A stretch of 64,000 nucleotides of DNA from CAZDDB01 sp963843285 (GCA_963843285.1 CAWJJO010000012.1:528425-592424); one strand, 5' to 3'; positions 33,758-42,876 are shown, counted from the stretch's first letter. The notes: generated by a model from the letters alone, not told the origin. Numbers and translations: made by a program.

Positions 33758-35119
33758 ATGAAACGCTTGAATCCTGCAGAACTTGAAATTGATCTCTTTT
33801 GTAAAGGAATTCGCATCGATCCGTCCTGCACCCTCGGTGATGATGGACGTCTTTTTTCACGCACCCGGGCAGGGCTGGGAAGCGGACTTGAACTCGTAAT
33901 TCCAGGAGACTTGAAAGATATTTGGATGAACGCTCCGGTCGAGGAGGATTTCGTCCAGAAGTCCCCTTACCTTCTCATGAAGTCGAGTGACGGATATTGT
34001 GTTCACAACGAACAACTGCGCCTGGACTATCCGGTGTTGATTCCCGAAGAGCCGGCATGGTACAGGCAATCGACTTCTACAGGCACTCCGATGCACCGGA
34101 TCGGAGTTTTGCAGGGAACTTACCTGGGTATTTACATCGCGAACTCCTGTTCCTACTGGTTTCATGAGACACCATTGAACTGCAAGTTCTGCACATCAGG
34201 TTACAACGTTGGCGTCAACGAAACTGCACAAAAGACAGTTCAAGAAGTTGTAGAAACAGCCGCGGCAGCGAAAAAGGAATCCGGGATCACTTTTGTTCAT
34301 TTGAATAGCGGATTTCAAAATGACCGTGACCTGGACCTTGCCGGCCCCTATGTGAAAGCCATCAAAGAAAATGTGGGGTTACTGGTTGGAATCCAGATGG
34401 TACCAACGTCCAACCTCTGGAAATATGATTGGCTTATCGATCTGGGCACAAATCATTTCTCATTCTGCTACGAGTTCCACAATCCTTCCTACTTCGCGGA
34501 GTTATGTCCTGGAAAAGAAAAAACACTCGGACAAAAAGCATTCTTTAAAGCGCTCGAATATACCGTCAATAAACTTGGGAAAGGTTCCTGCTCCGGTGAA
34601 ATCATTGCCGGTGTCGAGCCTCTGGAAGATACGTTTCACGCGATCGATTACATCACCGATGTGGGTGCCTTCCCGACTGTCTGCATCTTTCGTCCTGTGA
34701 TCGGCTCCGATATGGAGGATTATCCTTCACCACGGTATGAAGACATGCGAGAAGTGATGCGTTATATGTATGAATCGTGCGTCCGGAAAGGAATTCCAAT
34801 CGGTGTCGCTCCCAATATTGAAGTCAGCCTGATCGTCCAACCCGATGATGGGCGTTATCTTGCTCCTCGAAATCTCCGGTTTTACAAGAATGAGATTCTC
34901 TTGAAGCTGAAACGCGCTGCAGCGAATCGGATGATTTTTAAGCAGGAACTGCAACCCCATCGAATCCTCGCAGATGACAGGGACTTCAAACCGTATAAGG
35001 CAAATTGGATGGACTCGACTCGGTATAGCAGTCTGGCTCTTTCAACGCGGGCACGGAGGCCCGCAGCTCCAGATATGGACACAAACGAGTGCGAGTGCAG
35101 CCAGGAAATACATTCCTGA
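33758..35119 (+). CDS. Radical SAM protein with unusual cysteine spacing
   Basis: A 453-residue protein. Cysteines occur in IANSCSYWFHETPLNCKFCTSGYN, broken here as CSYWFHETPLN plus CKFC, giving C-x10-C-x2-C instead of CxxxCxxC. Downstream motifs (FVHLNSGFQNDRDLDLAG, GIQMVPTSNLWKYDWLID, GEIIAGVEPLEDTFHAIDY, FRPVIGSDMEDYPSP) look like a radical SAM TIM barrel of the biotin-synthase/lipoyl-synthase type. The substrate is unknown. The last 30 codons run through a dispersed GC-rich repeat (35047), so the original C-terminus was probably altered. It is expressed from a sigma-54 promoter and followed by a small unknown gene. Confidence 0.7.
   Translation: MKRLNPAELEIDLFCKGIRIDPSCTLGDDGRLFSRTRAGLGSGLELVIPGDLKDIWMNAPVEEDFVQKSPYLLMKSSDGYCVHNEQLRLDYPVLIPEEPAWYRQSTSTGTPMHRIGVLQGTYLGIYIANSCSYWFHETPLNCKFCTSGYNVGVNETAQKTVQEVVETAAAAKKESGITFVHLNSGFQNDRDLDLAGPYVKAIKENVGLLVGIQMVPTSNLWKYDWLIDLGTNHFSFCYEFHNPSYFAELCPGKEKTLGQKAFFKALEYTVNKLGKGSCSGEIIAGVEPLEDTFHAIDYITDVGAFPTVCIFRPVIGSDMEDYPSPRYEDMREVMRYMYESCVRKGIPIGVAPNIEVSLIVQPDDGRYLAPRNLRFYKNEILLKLKRAAANRMIFKQELQPHRILADDRDFKPYKANWMDSTRYSSLALSTRARRPAAPDMDTNECECSQEIHS
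35047..35073. repeat. Dispersed GC-rich hairpin inside a coding 3' end
   Basis: GCGGGCACGGAGGCCCGC followed by AGCTCCAG is the same repeat type as at 24894, 41258 and 52312. Here it is translated (TRARRPAAP) as part of the radical SAM protein tail, indicating insertion into the end of the gene. Confidence 0.65.
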
Positions 35120-35136
35120 AGAGAGAGGTAAAATCC

Positions 35137-35553
35137 ATGGAAGTGCAGACCTCATTGCAGACGCTGGCAAATACAGCCCCTTTCAGTAGTTTTCCTGTCC
35201 TTGCTGAATTGTTCCACGCCCTGGATACTTTGGAATTGAACACTCGCCTCTGCGAAGCAGGCATCGAGATCAGACCCCTCAATGATATATCCGGGTCGCC
35301 AAACCGCGCATATCTACGAATCTTCTTTCCTTCTGAAACGAAATGCGTTCTCTTCTTTCATAAGAAAAGTTCGATTCCCTTTAGCCACGACCGTTTTTCG
35401 TACGGAGGTCTGGTCATCGATATTCGATCCGGTTCGCGATTCAATCAAACTGATGTAAACGAATGGGTTCAATATCTGACCAGCGGTCTCCAGCCTGGAT
35501 CAAAACCAGCCTCGTTAAAGAAAAGTCTTCCGTATACGATTCCAGTAGACTGA
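35137..35553 (+). CDS. Protein of unknown function
   Basis: A 138-residue soluble protein with a GAGAGAGG ribosome binding site. It starts with a helical part (LPVLAELFHALDTLELNTRL-type) and has a beta-rich core (AYLRIFFPSETKCVLFFHKK, YGGLVIDIRSGSRF) and a polar tail. I recognise no family. It lies 17 bases after the radical SAM gene and so probably shares its sigma-54 promoter; the next promoter's palindrome begins 20 bases after its stop. The link suggests a role alongside the radical SAM protein. Confidence 0.6.
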   Translation: MEVQTSLQTLANTAPFSSFPVLAELFHALDTLELNTRLCEAGIEIRPLNDISGSPNRAYLRIFFPSETKCVLFFHKKSSIPFSHDRFSYGGLVIDIRSGSRFNQTDVNEWVQYLTSGLQPGSKPASLKKSLPYTIPVD

Positions 35554-35572
35554 ACGGTCGCCCCTACCAACT

Positions 35573-35631
35573 GACAAAACGTCAGGGCCAAAGATCTCCG
35601 TTCGAACATCTGTTCTGGCATCTATATTGCT
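35573..35631 (+). promoter_or_regulatory. Sigma-54 promoter of the unknown-PFOR-DHODH operon
   Basis: TGGCATCTATATTGCT (35616-35631) fits the -24/-12 consensus. GACAAAACGTC (35573-35583) within CTGACAAAACGTCAGG ends 33 bases before it. The start of transcription would be about 35643, so the leader is short and supports the ATG at 35657. Confidence 0.8.
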
Positions 35632-35656
35632 CAATAGGAGAGCAAAGGAGTTAGTT

Positions 35657-36184
35657 ATGGCCAGATATCAAATCAGGGCGCCTGAGAACGAGGTAATCGA
35701 GGACATCATCAAAACGATGGCTACCAAGTCATGGGAAATCCTGAAGGCTTGGAATGTCTTTCAAGCCGAAACTTCCAAGGAACAATTCGAACGCTTTCAT
35801 CAAGCCATTTACAGTCGCATGGCTCCGTATGTGAAGACATACAAGCTCTGTGGCCTGTCAAATATCTGTCTTGATGATTGTTTGACCACACCCTGGGCCG
35901 AGAAAAATCATGAACTCGATGCTTCGCCGCGAGATCTTGTTTACCATTTGATTCCCGCCAAGGGATTAGAGGGATTCCTGAAAAGTCTGACAGAGTTTTC
36001 CGTTGAATCTATCAGCGGGCTGTTGAAACCTGAAGCACGGCATCAAACACTTTCGATCCTGGAAACTGCGTTTCGCACCATCTTGGGCGAATATCTTTAC
36101 TTCAATCCGTTGTGCGGAAAGACGGAGCTGTGCATTTACTCACAATCCTCACCGCAAAAACCCTGGGGACGCCCGAAAAACTGA
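35657..36184 (+). CDS. Unknown protein, paralogue of the one at 49576
   Basis: A 175-residue soluble protein beginning MARYQIRAPENEVIEDIIK. It is clearly related to the 180-residue protein at 49576-50118: both have RYQIR(A/M)P, a helical middle with CG(L/I)S(N/G)IC, DLVYHLIP versus RIRHLILP, and FNPLCGKTELCIYS versus LNPWCGKVPICHYS near the end. The shared cysteines suggest metal or Fe-S binding. I know no named family. It is the first gene of an operon with pyruvate:ferredoxin oxidoreductase 15 bases downstream, so a redox role is plausible. The ribosome binding site is AAAGGAG. Confidence 0.65.
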   Translation: MARYQIRAPENEVIEDIIKTMATKSWEILKAWNVFQAETSKEQFERFHQAIYSRMAPYVKTYKLCGLSNICLDDCLTTPWAEKNHELDASPRDLVYHLIPAKGLEGFLKSLTEFSVESISGLLKPEARHQTLSILETAFRTILGEYLYFNPLCGKTELCIYSQSSPQKPWGRPKN

Positions 36185-36199
36185 AATCCTGGAGATACA

Positions 36200-39100
36200 A
36201 TGCCGAAGATTACGATCGATGGAAACGAAGCTGCCGCGCGCGTTGCGTATCAAACAAACGAAGTGATTGCAATCTATCCCATCACTCCCTCTTCAACGAT
36301 GGGAGAACTTGCGGATCAGTGGTCCTCTGAACAGAGGCCGAACATCTGGGGTATCGTTCCACGCGTAGTGGAAATGCAAAGTGAAGGCGGCGCTGCAGGA
36401 GCTTTGCACGGCGCTCTGCAAAGCGGATGCATGGCCACCACGTTTACTGCTTCGCAGGGGTTGCTTTTGATGGTGCCCAATCTGTACAAGATTGCCGGTG
36501 AGCTGACACCGGTGGTGATTCATGTTGCAGCCAGATCGCTCGCGGCGCAGGCCCTTTCCATTTTTGGAGATCACAGCGATGTCATGGCCGTTCGCCAAAC
36601 CGGCTTTGCGTTGCTCGCTTCCGGTTCCGTGCAAGAAGCGATGGATTTTGCGCTGATTGCGCAGTCTGCAACCCTGGAATCTCGCGTGCCTTTTCTTCAT
36701 TTCTTCGATGGCTTCCGAACTTCACACGAAGTGACCAAGATCGAAGCAGTAACTCCCGATGAGATTCGAAACATGATCGATGATGACCTTGTACGCGCTC
36801 ATCGCGCGCGAGCTCTGTCACCGGATCATCCGTTTATCCGCGGCACAGCTCAAAATCCGGACGTTTATTTTCAAGCGCGGGAGACAGTCAATCCGTTTTA
36901 TCTTGCCTGTCCCACAATTGTGCAAAACACAATGGACCGTTTCGGCGAAATCACGGGACGCCATTATCATCTGTTTGATTACTACGGCGCTCCCGATGCA
37001 GAACGGGTGCTGGTCTTGATGGGATCCGGCTGCGAGAGCGCCCAGGAAACAGTAGATGCTTTGACGGCGCGTGGTGAGAAGGTGGGCTTGCTCAAGGTGC
37101 GGCTCTACAGACCGTTTGCAACCGAGCAATTCGTTGCCTCTCTCCCATCCACCACCCGTTGCATTGCCGTTCTCGATCGCACAAAAGAACCCGGCAGCGC
37201 AGGTGAACCCCTCTACCTGGATGCAGTTGCCGCGATCAGCGAAGCGATGGGTGGGAATACGCCTCCATTCACAGCTTATCCAAGGATCATCGGGGGAAGG
37301 TATGGCCTCTCGTCAAAGGAATTTACTCCTCCGATGATCCAGGCTGTGTTTCATGAACTCAAGAAAGAAAGACCGAAGAATCACTTTACAATCGGGATCC
37401 GGGATGATGTGACACACACGAGCCTGGAAACTGAGTCATTTTCATTTACGGAAAGCCCGAAAACCGTGCGCGCCCTCTTTTATGGGCTGGGCGCTGACGG
37501 AACCGTCGGAGCGAACAAGAATTCCATCAAGATTATCGGTGAAGATACCGATTCTCATGTGCAGGGTTACTTCGTTTATGATTCCAAGAAATCAGGATCG
37601 ACCACGATTTCGCATCTTCGTTTTGGTCCCGATCCCATTCATTCATCTTATTTGATCCAGCAGGCCAGTTTTGTTGCCTGCCACCAGTTTTCTTTCGTGG
37701 ATCGACTGGATGTGTTGAAGTCCGCCGAAGACGGCGCCACATTCCTGTTGAACAGTCCGTACGGTCCCGATGAAGTTTGGAATCATCTTCCGCGTTCGAT
37801 GCAAGAAAAGATCATTGCCAAGAAGCTTCGTTTCTTTGTCATTGACGGCTACAAGGTAGCGCGAGAAACGGGAATGGGCGGCCGCATGAACACGATCCTG
37901 CAGACCTGTTTCTTTGCTCTGAGCGGTATTCTCCCGAAAGAAGAAGCGATCTCCGCCATCAAACGGTCGATCAAAAAGACTTACGGCGGACGGGGAGAAG
38001 TACTCGTAGAAAAAAACTTCAAAGCGGTCGATAGCGCTTTGAGTCATCTTTATGAAGTCAAAGTGCCGGAGATGGTTACCTCAGGATTTGAGATTCGTCC
38101 GCCGGTCCCGAGCCATGCTCCGGAGTTTGTGCAGAGAGTTACGGCGCAGATGATTGCATCCGATGGAGACAACCTGCCGGTGAGCGCTTTGCCCGTGGAT
38201 GGAACGTATCCATCGGGGACCGCGCAATATGAAAAGCGAAACATCGCACAGGAGATCCCCGGTTGGGATGAAAGTATTTGCATCCAGTGCGGCAAATGTG
38301 TGCTGGTCTGTCCGCATTCCGTCATACGCGCCAAGCTATATGATCCGGCGGCAGTTTCCGAAATACCTTCGACGTTCAAATCGGCGCCGGCTCGATGGCG
38401 CGATTTTGACACGATGACGTACACATTGCAGGTGTCTCCCGAAGACTGTACGGGATGCAAGTTGTGTGTCGAAGTTTGTCCCGTGAAAAACAAAACGGAA
38501 GTAAAACGCAAAGCGATTAACATGACCCCGCTGGATCCCGTTCATGATCGAGAAAACGAGAATTGGAATTTCTTCCTGCAAATTCCCGAAATGGATCGGC
38601 CATTGCTGAGCATGACTCAGGTAAAGGACGTGCAATTACTGCAACCCCTGTTTGAGTTTTCCGGAGCCTGTGCGGGATGCGGCGAAACACCGTACGTGAA
38701 ATTATTGAGCCAGTTGTTCGGAGATCGGGCATTGATTGCGAACGCAACAGGATGCTCTTCGATCTACGGCGGGAATCTTCCGACCACACCATGGACCCTG
38801 AATTTAGATGGACGCGGACCCGCCTGGTCCAATTCACTCTTTGAAGACAATGCTGAATTTGGGCTGGGCATGAGATTGGCGCTGGACAAACAGAAAGACT
38901 ATGCATTGGATCTACTCACAAAACATGGAACACATCTGGGAGATGAACTGGTTCACGCATTGATTCAGGCCGATCAATCGGGAGACCGGGGAATTCAGGA
39001 ACAACGTGATCGTGTACAACTGCTGAAGCAACGGTTGCAATCGCTGGAAAACGCAGAAGCGCGGAATCTGGTTGCTGTGGCAGACGCCCTGGTGAAAAAG

Positions 39101-39781
39101 AGCGTTTGGATTGTGGGTGGCGACGGTTGGGCGTACGACATCGGCTACGGCGGATTAGACCATGTGCTGGCATCCGGCCAGAATGTGAATCTACTGGTTC
39201 TCGATACGGAAGTCTATTCCAATACCGGCGGTCAGATGTCGAAAGCTACACCGCGAGGCGCAGTAGCAAAATTTGCAGCCGGCGGAAAACAGGGCCCCAA
39301 GAAAGATCTTGCCATGATGGCCATGACATATGGATCCGTTTATGTGGCACGCATTGCCATGGGTGGCAATGATACCCATACACTCAAAGCGTTTCTGGAG
39401 GCGGAAGCGTACAATGGTCCTTCATTGCTGATCGCCTACAGTCATTGCATCGCTCATGGCTTTGATTTGTCTCATGGAATGGACCAGCAAAAGGCCGCGG
39501 TTCTTTCCGGGTACTGGCCACTCTTCCGTTTTCATCCCGATCGAATCCTGGAAGGAAAGAATCCTCTGCAACTGGATTCCAAACCGCCGTCTTTGAACCT
39601 GGAAAAGTACATCTATAACGAAACCCGTTACGCGATGCTTACGCAGAGTGATCCGCAATCTGCAAAACAGTTGCTGGGTATGGCCCGGCAAGATGTCGAA
39701 GATCGCTGGCGTCAGTACGAATACATGGCTGCCATGCCCCCTCTCCGTGCAAATGGAGAAGAGACACCAACAGGAGGCTGA
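36200..39781 (+). CDS. nifJ: Pyruvate:ferredoxin (flavodoxin) oxidoreductase
   Basis: A 1193-residue single-chain enzyme that converts pyruvate and CoA to acetyl-CoA and CO2 with reduction of ferredoxin or flavodoxin. Domains in order: the pyrimidine-binding domain (YPITPSSTMGELADQWSSE, SEGGAAGALHGALQSG), the CoA-side domain, the gamma domain (GLGADGTVGANKNSIKIIGE), two [4Fe-4S] motifs (CIQCGKCVLVCP near 694 and CTGCKLCVEVCP near 750), and the thiamine diphosphate domain (GACAGCGETPYVKLL, GGDGWAYDIGYGGLDHVLA, EVYSNTGGQMSKATPRGA). Length and motifs match the family, with no defects. It is oxygen-sensitive in most species, pointing to anaerobic or microaerobic use. It lies in a sigma-54 operon. 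Confidence 0.95.
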   Translation: MPKITIDGNEAAARVAYQTNEVIAIYPITPSSTMGELADQWSSEQRPNIWGIVPRVVEMQSEGGAAGALHGALQSGCMATTFTASQGLLLMVPNLYKIAGELTPVVIHVAARSLAAQALSIFGDHSDVMAVRQTGFALLASGSVQEAMDFALIAQSATLESRVPFLHFFDGFRTSHEVTKIEAVTPDEIRNMIDDDLVRAHRARALSPDHPFIRGTAQNPDVYFQARETVNPFYLACPTIVQNTMDRFGEITGRHYHLFDYYGAPDAERVLVLMGSGCESAQETVDALTARGEKVGLLKVRLYRPFATEQFVASLPSTTRCIAVLDRTKEPGSAGEPLYLDAVAAISEAMGGNTPPFTAYPRIIGGRYGLSSKEFTPPMIQAVFHELKKERPKNHFTIGIRDDVTHTSLETESFSFTESPKTVRALFYGLGADGTVGANKNSIKIIGEDTDSHVQGYFVYDSKKSGSTTISHLRFGPDPIHSSYLIQQASFVACHQFSFVDRLDVLKSAEDGATFLLNSPYGPDEVWNHLPRSMQEKIIAKKLRFFVIDGYKVARETGMGGRMNTILQTCFFALSGILPKEEAISAIKRSIKKTYGGRGEVLVEKNFKAVDSALSHLYEVKVPEMVTSGFEIRPPVPSHAPEFVQRVTAQMIASDGDNLPVSALPVDGTYPSGTAQYEKRNIAQEIPGWDESICIQCGKCVLVCPHSVIRAKLYDPAAVSEIPSTFKSAPARWRDFDTMTYTLQVSPEDCTGCKLCVEVCPVKNKTEVKRKAINMTPLDPVHDRENENWNFFLQIPEMDRPLLSMTQVKDVQLLQPLFEFSGACAGCGETPYVKLLSQLFGDRALIANATGCSSIYGGNLPTTPWTLNLDGRGPAWSNSLFEDNAEFGLGMRLALDKQKDYALDLLTKHGTHLGDELVHALIQADQSGDRGIQEQRDRVQLLKQRLQSLENAEARNLVAVADALVKKSVWIVGGDGWAYDIGYGGLDHVLASGQNVNLLVLDTEVYSNTGGQMSKATPRGAVAKFAAGGKQGPKKDLAMMAMTYGSVYVARIAMGGNDTHTLKAFLEAEAYNGPSLLIAYSHCIAHGFDLSHGMDQQKAAVLSGYWPLFRFHPDRILEGKNPLQLDSKPPSLNLEKYIYNETRYAMLTQSDPQSAKQLLGMARQDVEDRWRQYEYMAAMPPLRANGEETPTGG

Positions 39782-39783
39782 AC

Positions 39784-40785
39784 ATGATCGATACATCCAC
39801 TATCTACATGGGATTGAAGCTGAAGAATCCGCTGGTTGTCTCTCCCTCTCCCTTATGCGAAGAGGTCGACAATATCCGGAAGATGGAGGATGCGGGCGGC
39901 GCAGCGGTGGTCTTACATTCGCTGTTTGAGGAACAAATCGAACTGGAAACTCAGGATCTGGATCACTGGCTGTCTCATGGAACTGAAAGTTATCCGGAGG
40001 CGCTTGATTATTTTCCGGAGATGGGGACATACAATTCGGGCCCGGACCTTTATCTCGAGTCTGTGCGCCGTTCCAAGGAAGCGGTGCAAATCCCAATCAT
40101 CGCAAGCTTGAACGGAGTATCACCGGGCGGATGGATCAAGTATGCGAAGTGCATCCAGGAAGCCGGAGCCGACGCGCTGGAATTGAACATTTATGACATC
40201 CCGGTCAATCCGGATCTGGGGGCCGAGGAATTGGAGGAAAGATACGCCGAGCTGGTACGGATGGTGAGTTCGGTGATCCACATTCCGGTCGCCGTGAAAC
40301 TGCATCCACACTTTACCGCTATGGCAAACATGGCAAGGAAGTTAAATCAGGCGGGCGCTCGCTCTCTCGTGCTGTTTAACCGGTTTTATCAGCCTGATTT
40401 TGACCTGGAGACGTTGAAAGTGGTACCCCGTTTGCAGCTGAGCACTCCGCAGGAATTGTTGCTCCGGTTGCACTGGGTGGCGATTCTTTACGGGCAGATA
40501 CAGGCAGACATGGCAATTACAGGAGGGATCCATTCCGCAACAGATGTGCTGAAAGCGATGATGGCCGGGGCGAGAGTTGCCATGATGACGTCGGCGTTGT
40601 TAAAAAACGGGATCGACCACATATCGCATGTCCTTGCGGGCATACTCCATTGGATGAATGAGCACGAATATGAATCGATTCAACAGTTACAGGGAAGCAT
40701 GAGCCGGATGTCCTCAGGCGAACCGGCAACGTTTGAACGCGCCAACTACATGCGAATTCTCAGCAGTTACACATTGGGACAGTAG
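39784..40785 (+). CDS. Dihydroorotate dehydrogenase-like flavoprotein
   Basis: A 333-residue TIM-barrel FMN protein starting two bases after the PFOR stop. STIYMGLKLKNPLVVSPSPL is the family start, ADALELNIYDIPVNPD and PVAVKLHPHFTAMANMARKL hold FMN-binding residues with the conserved lysine, and AITGGIHSATDVLKAMMAGA binds the phosphate. It resembles the DHODH-like protein often coupled to pyruvate:ferredoxin oxidoreductase rather than PyrD; the catalytic Cys/Ser base of PyrD is not obvious. Likely an electron-transfer or reductase partner using ferredoxin, by inference from position. Confidence 0.8.
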   Translation: MIDTSTIYMGLKLKNPLVVSPSPLCEEVDNIRKMEDAGGAAVVLHSLFEEQIELETQDLDHWLSHGTESYPEALDYFPEMGTYNSGPDLYLESVRRSKEAVQIPIIASLNGVSPGGWIKYAKCIQEAGADALELNIYDIPVNPDLGAEELEERYAELVRMVSSVIHIPVAVKLHPHFTAMANMARKLNQAGARSLVLFNRFYQPDFDLETLKVVPRLQLSTPQELLLRLHWVAILYGQIQADMAITGGIHSATDVLKAMMAGARVAMMTSALLKNGIDHISHVLAGILHWMNEHEYESIQQLQGSMSRMSSGEPATFERANYMRILSSYTLGQ

Positions 40786-40845
40786 TGCACTGCAAAAGGG
40801 GTTCAACGAATATCTCCCCCCTTATCTAGAAGATCGGAGGCTGCC

Positions 40846-41253
40846 ATGTTTCAAAATATTCTGGTTCCTGTCGATTTCACTTCAAAAAACTTGCGAGCGC
40901 TTCAATTCGCGTTGAAGCTTGCTGCTCAGAACAAAGGAAAAATCACCTTGTTGCATGTGATTGAACCCGTTGAATACATTCCCCCAGGCGAGTTGAAGGA
41001 ATTCTACAAAAAACTCGAAAGAAACGCTCAGTCGAAGATGAAGGTATTGATCAAACGGTCCCTCAAAAATGTTCCTGTCGAAAGGATCATCCTGTATGGG
41101 AAAAGGGCGGCGGAAATCGCGAAGTATGCTGCCACCCGTAAAATAGATTTGATCGTTTTGAGCTCGCACAGAATTCAGCCCGGTAGCGGCGTGGGAACAG
41201 TTAGCTACACGGCGGCAGTCCTTTCTCCAAAACCGGTTTTGCTCGTCAAGTGA
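40846..41253 (+). CDS. Universal stress protein
   Basis: A 135-residue single UspA domain: MFQNILVPVDFTSKNLRALQ at the start, ITLLHVIEPVE in strand 2, and LIVLSSHRIQPGSGVGTVSY near the end. The usual G-x2-G-x9-G-S/T loop is altered to SSHRIQPGSGVGTVSYT, so ATP binding is uncertain. It lies 60 bases after the DHODH-like gene without its own recognisable promoter and probably belongs to the same transcript. Its association with PFOR fits energy-stress adaptation. Confidence 0.8.
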   Translation: MFQNILVPVDFTSKNLRALQFALKLAAQNKGKITLLHVIEPVEYIPPGELKEFYKKLERNAQSKMKVLIKRSLKNVPVERIILYGKRAAEIAKYAATRKIDLIVLSSHRIQPGSGVGTVSYTAAVLSPKPVLLVK

Positions 41254-41257
41254 CAGA

Positions 41258-41372
41258 GTTTGTAGTCTGCGGGCCTCTGTGCCCGCAAGGATGTGATTCG
41301 CACTTCACGGCGGGCAGGGACGCCCGCCGACTCCAGGCACCTGAATATTGGACGCCCGCCGGCTCCAGGCGG
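41258..41372. repeat. Cluster of GC-rich hairpin repeats
   Basis: Three units: GCGGGCCTCTGTGCCCGC, GGCGGGCAGGGACGCCCGCC with a CGACTCCAGG tail, and a partial ACGCCCGCCGGCTCCAGGCGG. They are the same family as at 24894, 35047, 52312 and 57843, and sit between two convergent stress genes where they may act as transcription ends. Confidence 0.7.
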
Positions 41373-41378
41373 AGTATG

Positions 41379-42671
41379 TCACTTTTGCATGGCTGCAAGG
41401 ACGTCCATGCTCGAACGCGCGACCAGCACAGGACAGGATGAATCGGTTACGACTCTTCTGGCCACGCTTCCGAGAAATAATTCTTCAGCCGGAGTTCTCG
41501 AATGATGCCCCAGAACTACGAGATCCATTTGATTTTCTTCGATCGTCTTGAGGATCTCTTCATCCGGCCTTCCAGGTCTCACGTGAAATCGGACGGAACA
41601 CCAATCTTCCTTGACCGGATCCACGAATCCTTTGAGTTTCATTACCGCAGTTTCCTGCTGCGCCTCCCAGTGCTCTGAATCTGCTTTTGGCACCACATTG
41701 AGAAATGTGATCTGCGATTGGTAGGTGCGAGCAATGGCCAGTGCAAGTTTTGCGATTTCACGGCTGTTACATTCAAAATCCAGCGGGCAAAGAATCTTCT
41801 TGATCTCCACACCACGCGAACCATTTTCACGAATAAAATGATGGCTCTGCCGGCAAACAACCAGGACAGGAAGCGCTGATTTGTGCAAAACTTTGTTTGT
41901 CACAGATCCCACAAAATACTGCTCATATCCGGTATGTCCATGCGTCCCCATGACAATCAGATCGGCTCCAGTTTCTCTTGCATTCTTGAGAATGGCGTCA
42001 CAGGGATCTCCCCTTTCTATCGTCTTGAGAACCCGTTGATTTGGCAAAACAACATCGGCGGCAAATTGATCGAGCTTCGCCGTCGCGCTTGAAATCAATG
42101 TTTCATCCACGGTACTGACGAAACGGCCGTCGAGATAGCTCATGGCCGGCGAGAGGTCGGGAATCGAATGACACAAAGCCAGAGAAGCCTCGTTCTCCCG
42201 GGCGATCGCTGCCGCATAACGCAAGGCCAGTGTTGAATATTCGGAAAAATCCAATGGACAAAGAATCTTCTTGAAGATAGGCATCCCGACCTCCTTTCTC
42301 GTTTGGACGAGACTTCGAATCAGTCTTTTCAGATCAGCCATTTTGACGGGTTTATCCAGGAAGTTGATCACGCCCGCATTGTATGCATCTACATAGTCTC
42401 CCGAGTTACCGTAGCCCGTAACCATGATCACGTTCGTGTCCGGCAACGTCCTGGAGATTACTCTCAGTAAGCTCAAGCCGTCCATCTCAGGCATCTGATT
42501 GTCCGTCACAACAACATCAAACTGACTTCCTGAATGCAGCAGGACTTCCAGGGCTTCGCGTCCATCGGAAGCTGTGCTCGTTTCAAATTCGGGATGAATA
42601 AAGTTTTCTCCGTAAACAGCATTCATTTCCGGATCATCTTCAACAAACAGGATCTTGATTGGCGTCTTCAT
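41379..42671 (-). CDS. Response-regulator receiver fused to two Usp domains
   Basis: A 430-residue protein. Residues 1-125 are a CheY-like receiver (KILFVEDDPEM acidic pocket, VVVTDNQMPEMDG with the phospho-accepting Asp, MVTGYG threonine, FLDKPVKM lysine). Then come two UspA domains: FKKILCPLDFSEYSTLALRY with GTHGHTGYEQYFVGSVTNKV, and IKKILCPLDFECNSREIAKL with GHHSRTPAEELFLGSVARRV. There is no DNA-binding output. The receiver could let a histidine kinase, perhaps that at 56127, control the Usp part. The ATG at 42671 is chosen because a perfect sigma-54 promoter overlaps the next upstream start. Confidence 0.85.
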   Translation of the reverse strand: MKTPIKILFVEDDPEMNAVYGENFIHPEFETSTASDGREALEVLLHSGSQFDVVVTDNQMPEMDGLSLLRVISRTLPDTNVIMVTGYGNSGDYVDAYNAGVINFLDKPVKMADLKRLIRSLVQTRKEVGMPIFKKILCPLDFSEYSTLALRYAAAIARENEASLALCHSIPDLSPAMSYLDGRFVSTVDETLISSATAKLDQFAADVVLPNQRVLKTIERGDPCDAILKNARETGADLIVMGTHGHTGYEQYFVGSVTNKVLHKSALPVLVVCRQSHHFIRENGSRGVEIKKILCPLDFECNSREIAKLALAIARTYQSQITFLNVVPKADSEHWEAQQETAVMKLKGFVDPVKEDWCSVRFHVRPGRPDEEILKTIEENQMDLVVLGHHSRTPAEELFLGSVARRVVTDSSCPVLVARSSMDVLAAMQK

Positions 42672-42684
42672 GTAAGGGTACATG

Positions 42685-42755
42685 AGCAAGGTTTGTGCCA
42701 TACAAACTCAGGGTGCATGGTCTTTAGACAGATCGTTTTGAGAGGACAATCTGTC
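42685..42755 (-). promoter_or_regulatory. Sigma-54 promoter of the receiver-Usp gene
   Basis: On the minus strand TGGCACAAACCTTGCT (42685-42700) is a perfect TGGCACRNNNNTTGCW. The palindrome GACAATCTGTC (42745-42755) ends 45 bases upstream. Transcription would start close to the ATG at 42671, so the leader is very short. Confidence 0.8.
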
Positions 42756-42876
42756 CCTGGCGCTGACAATGTTGACAATGATCCCTGAGTTCCTAAAATG
42801 GATGTGAGTGAACCGCGGAATTGACGAAGGGCACGAACAAGACCAGCGGAACAGGCTACTCTTTGTCACTCATCTG

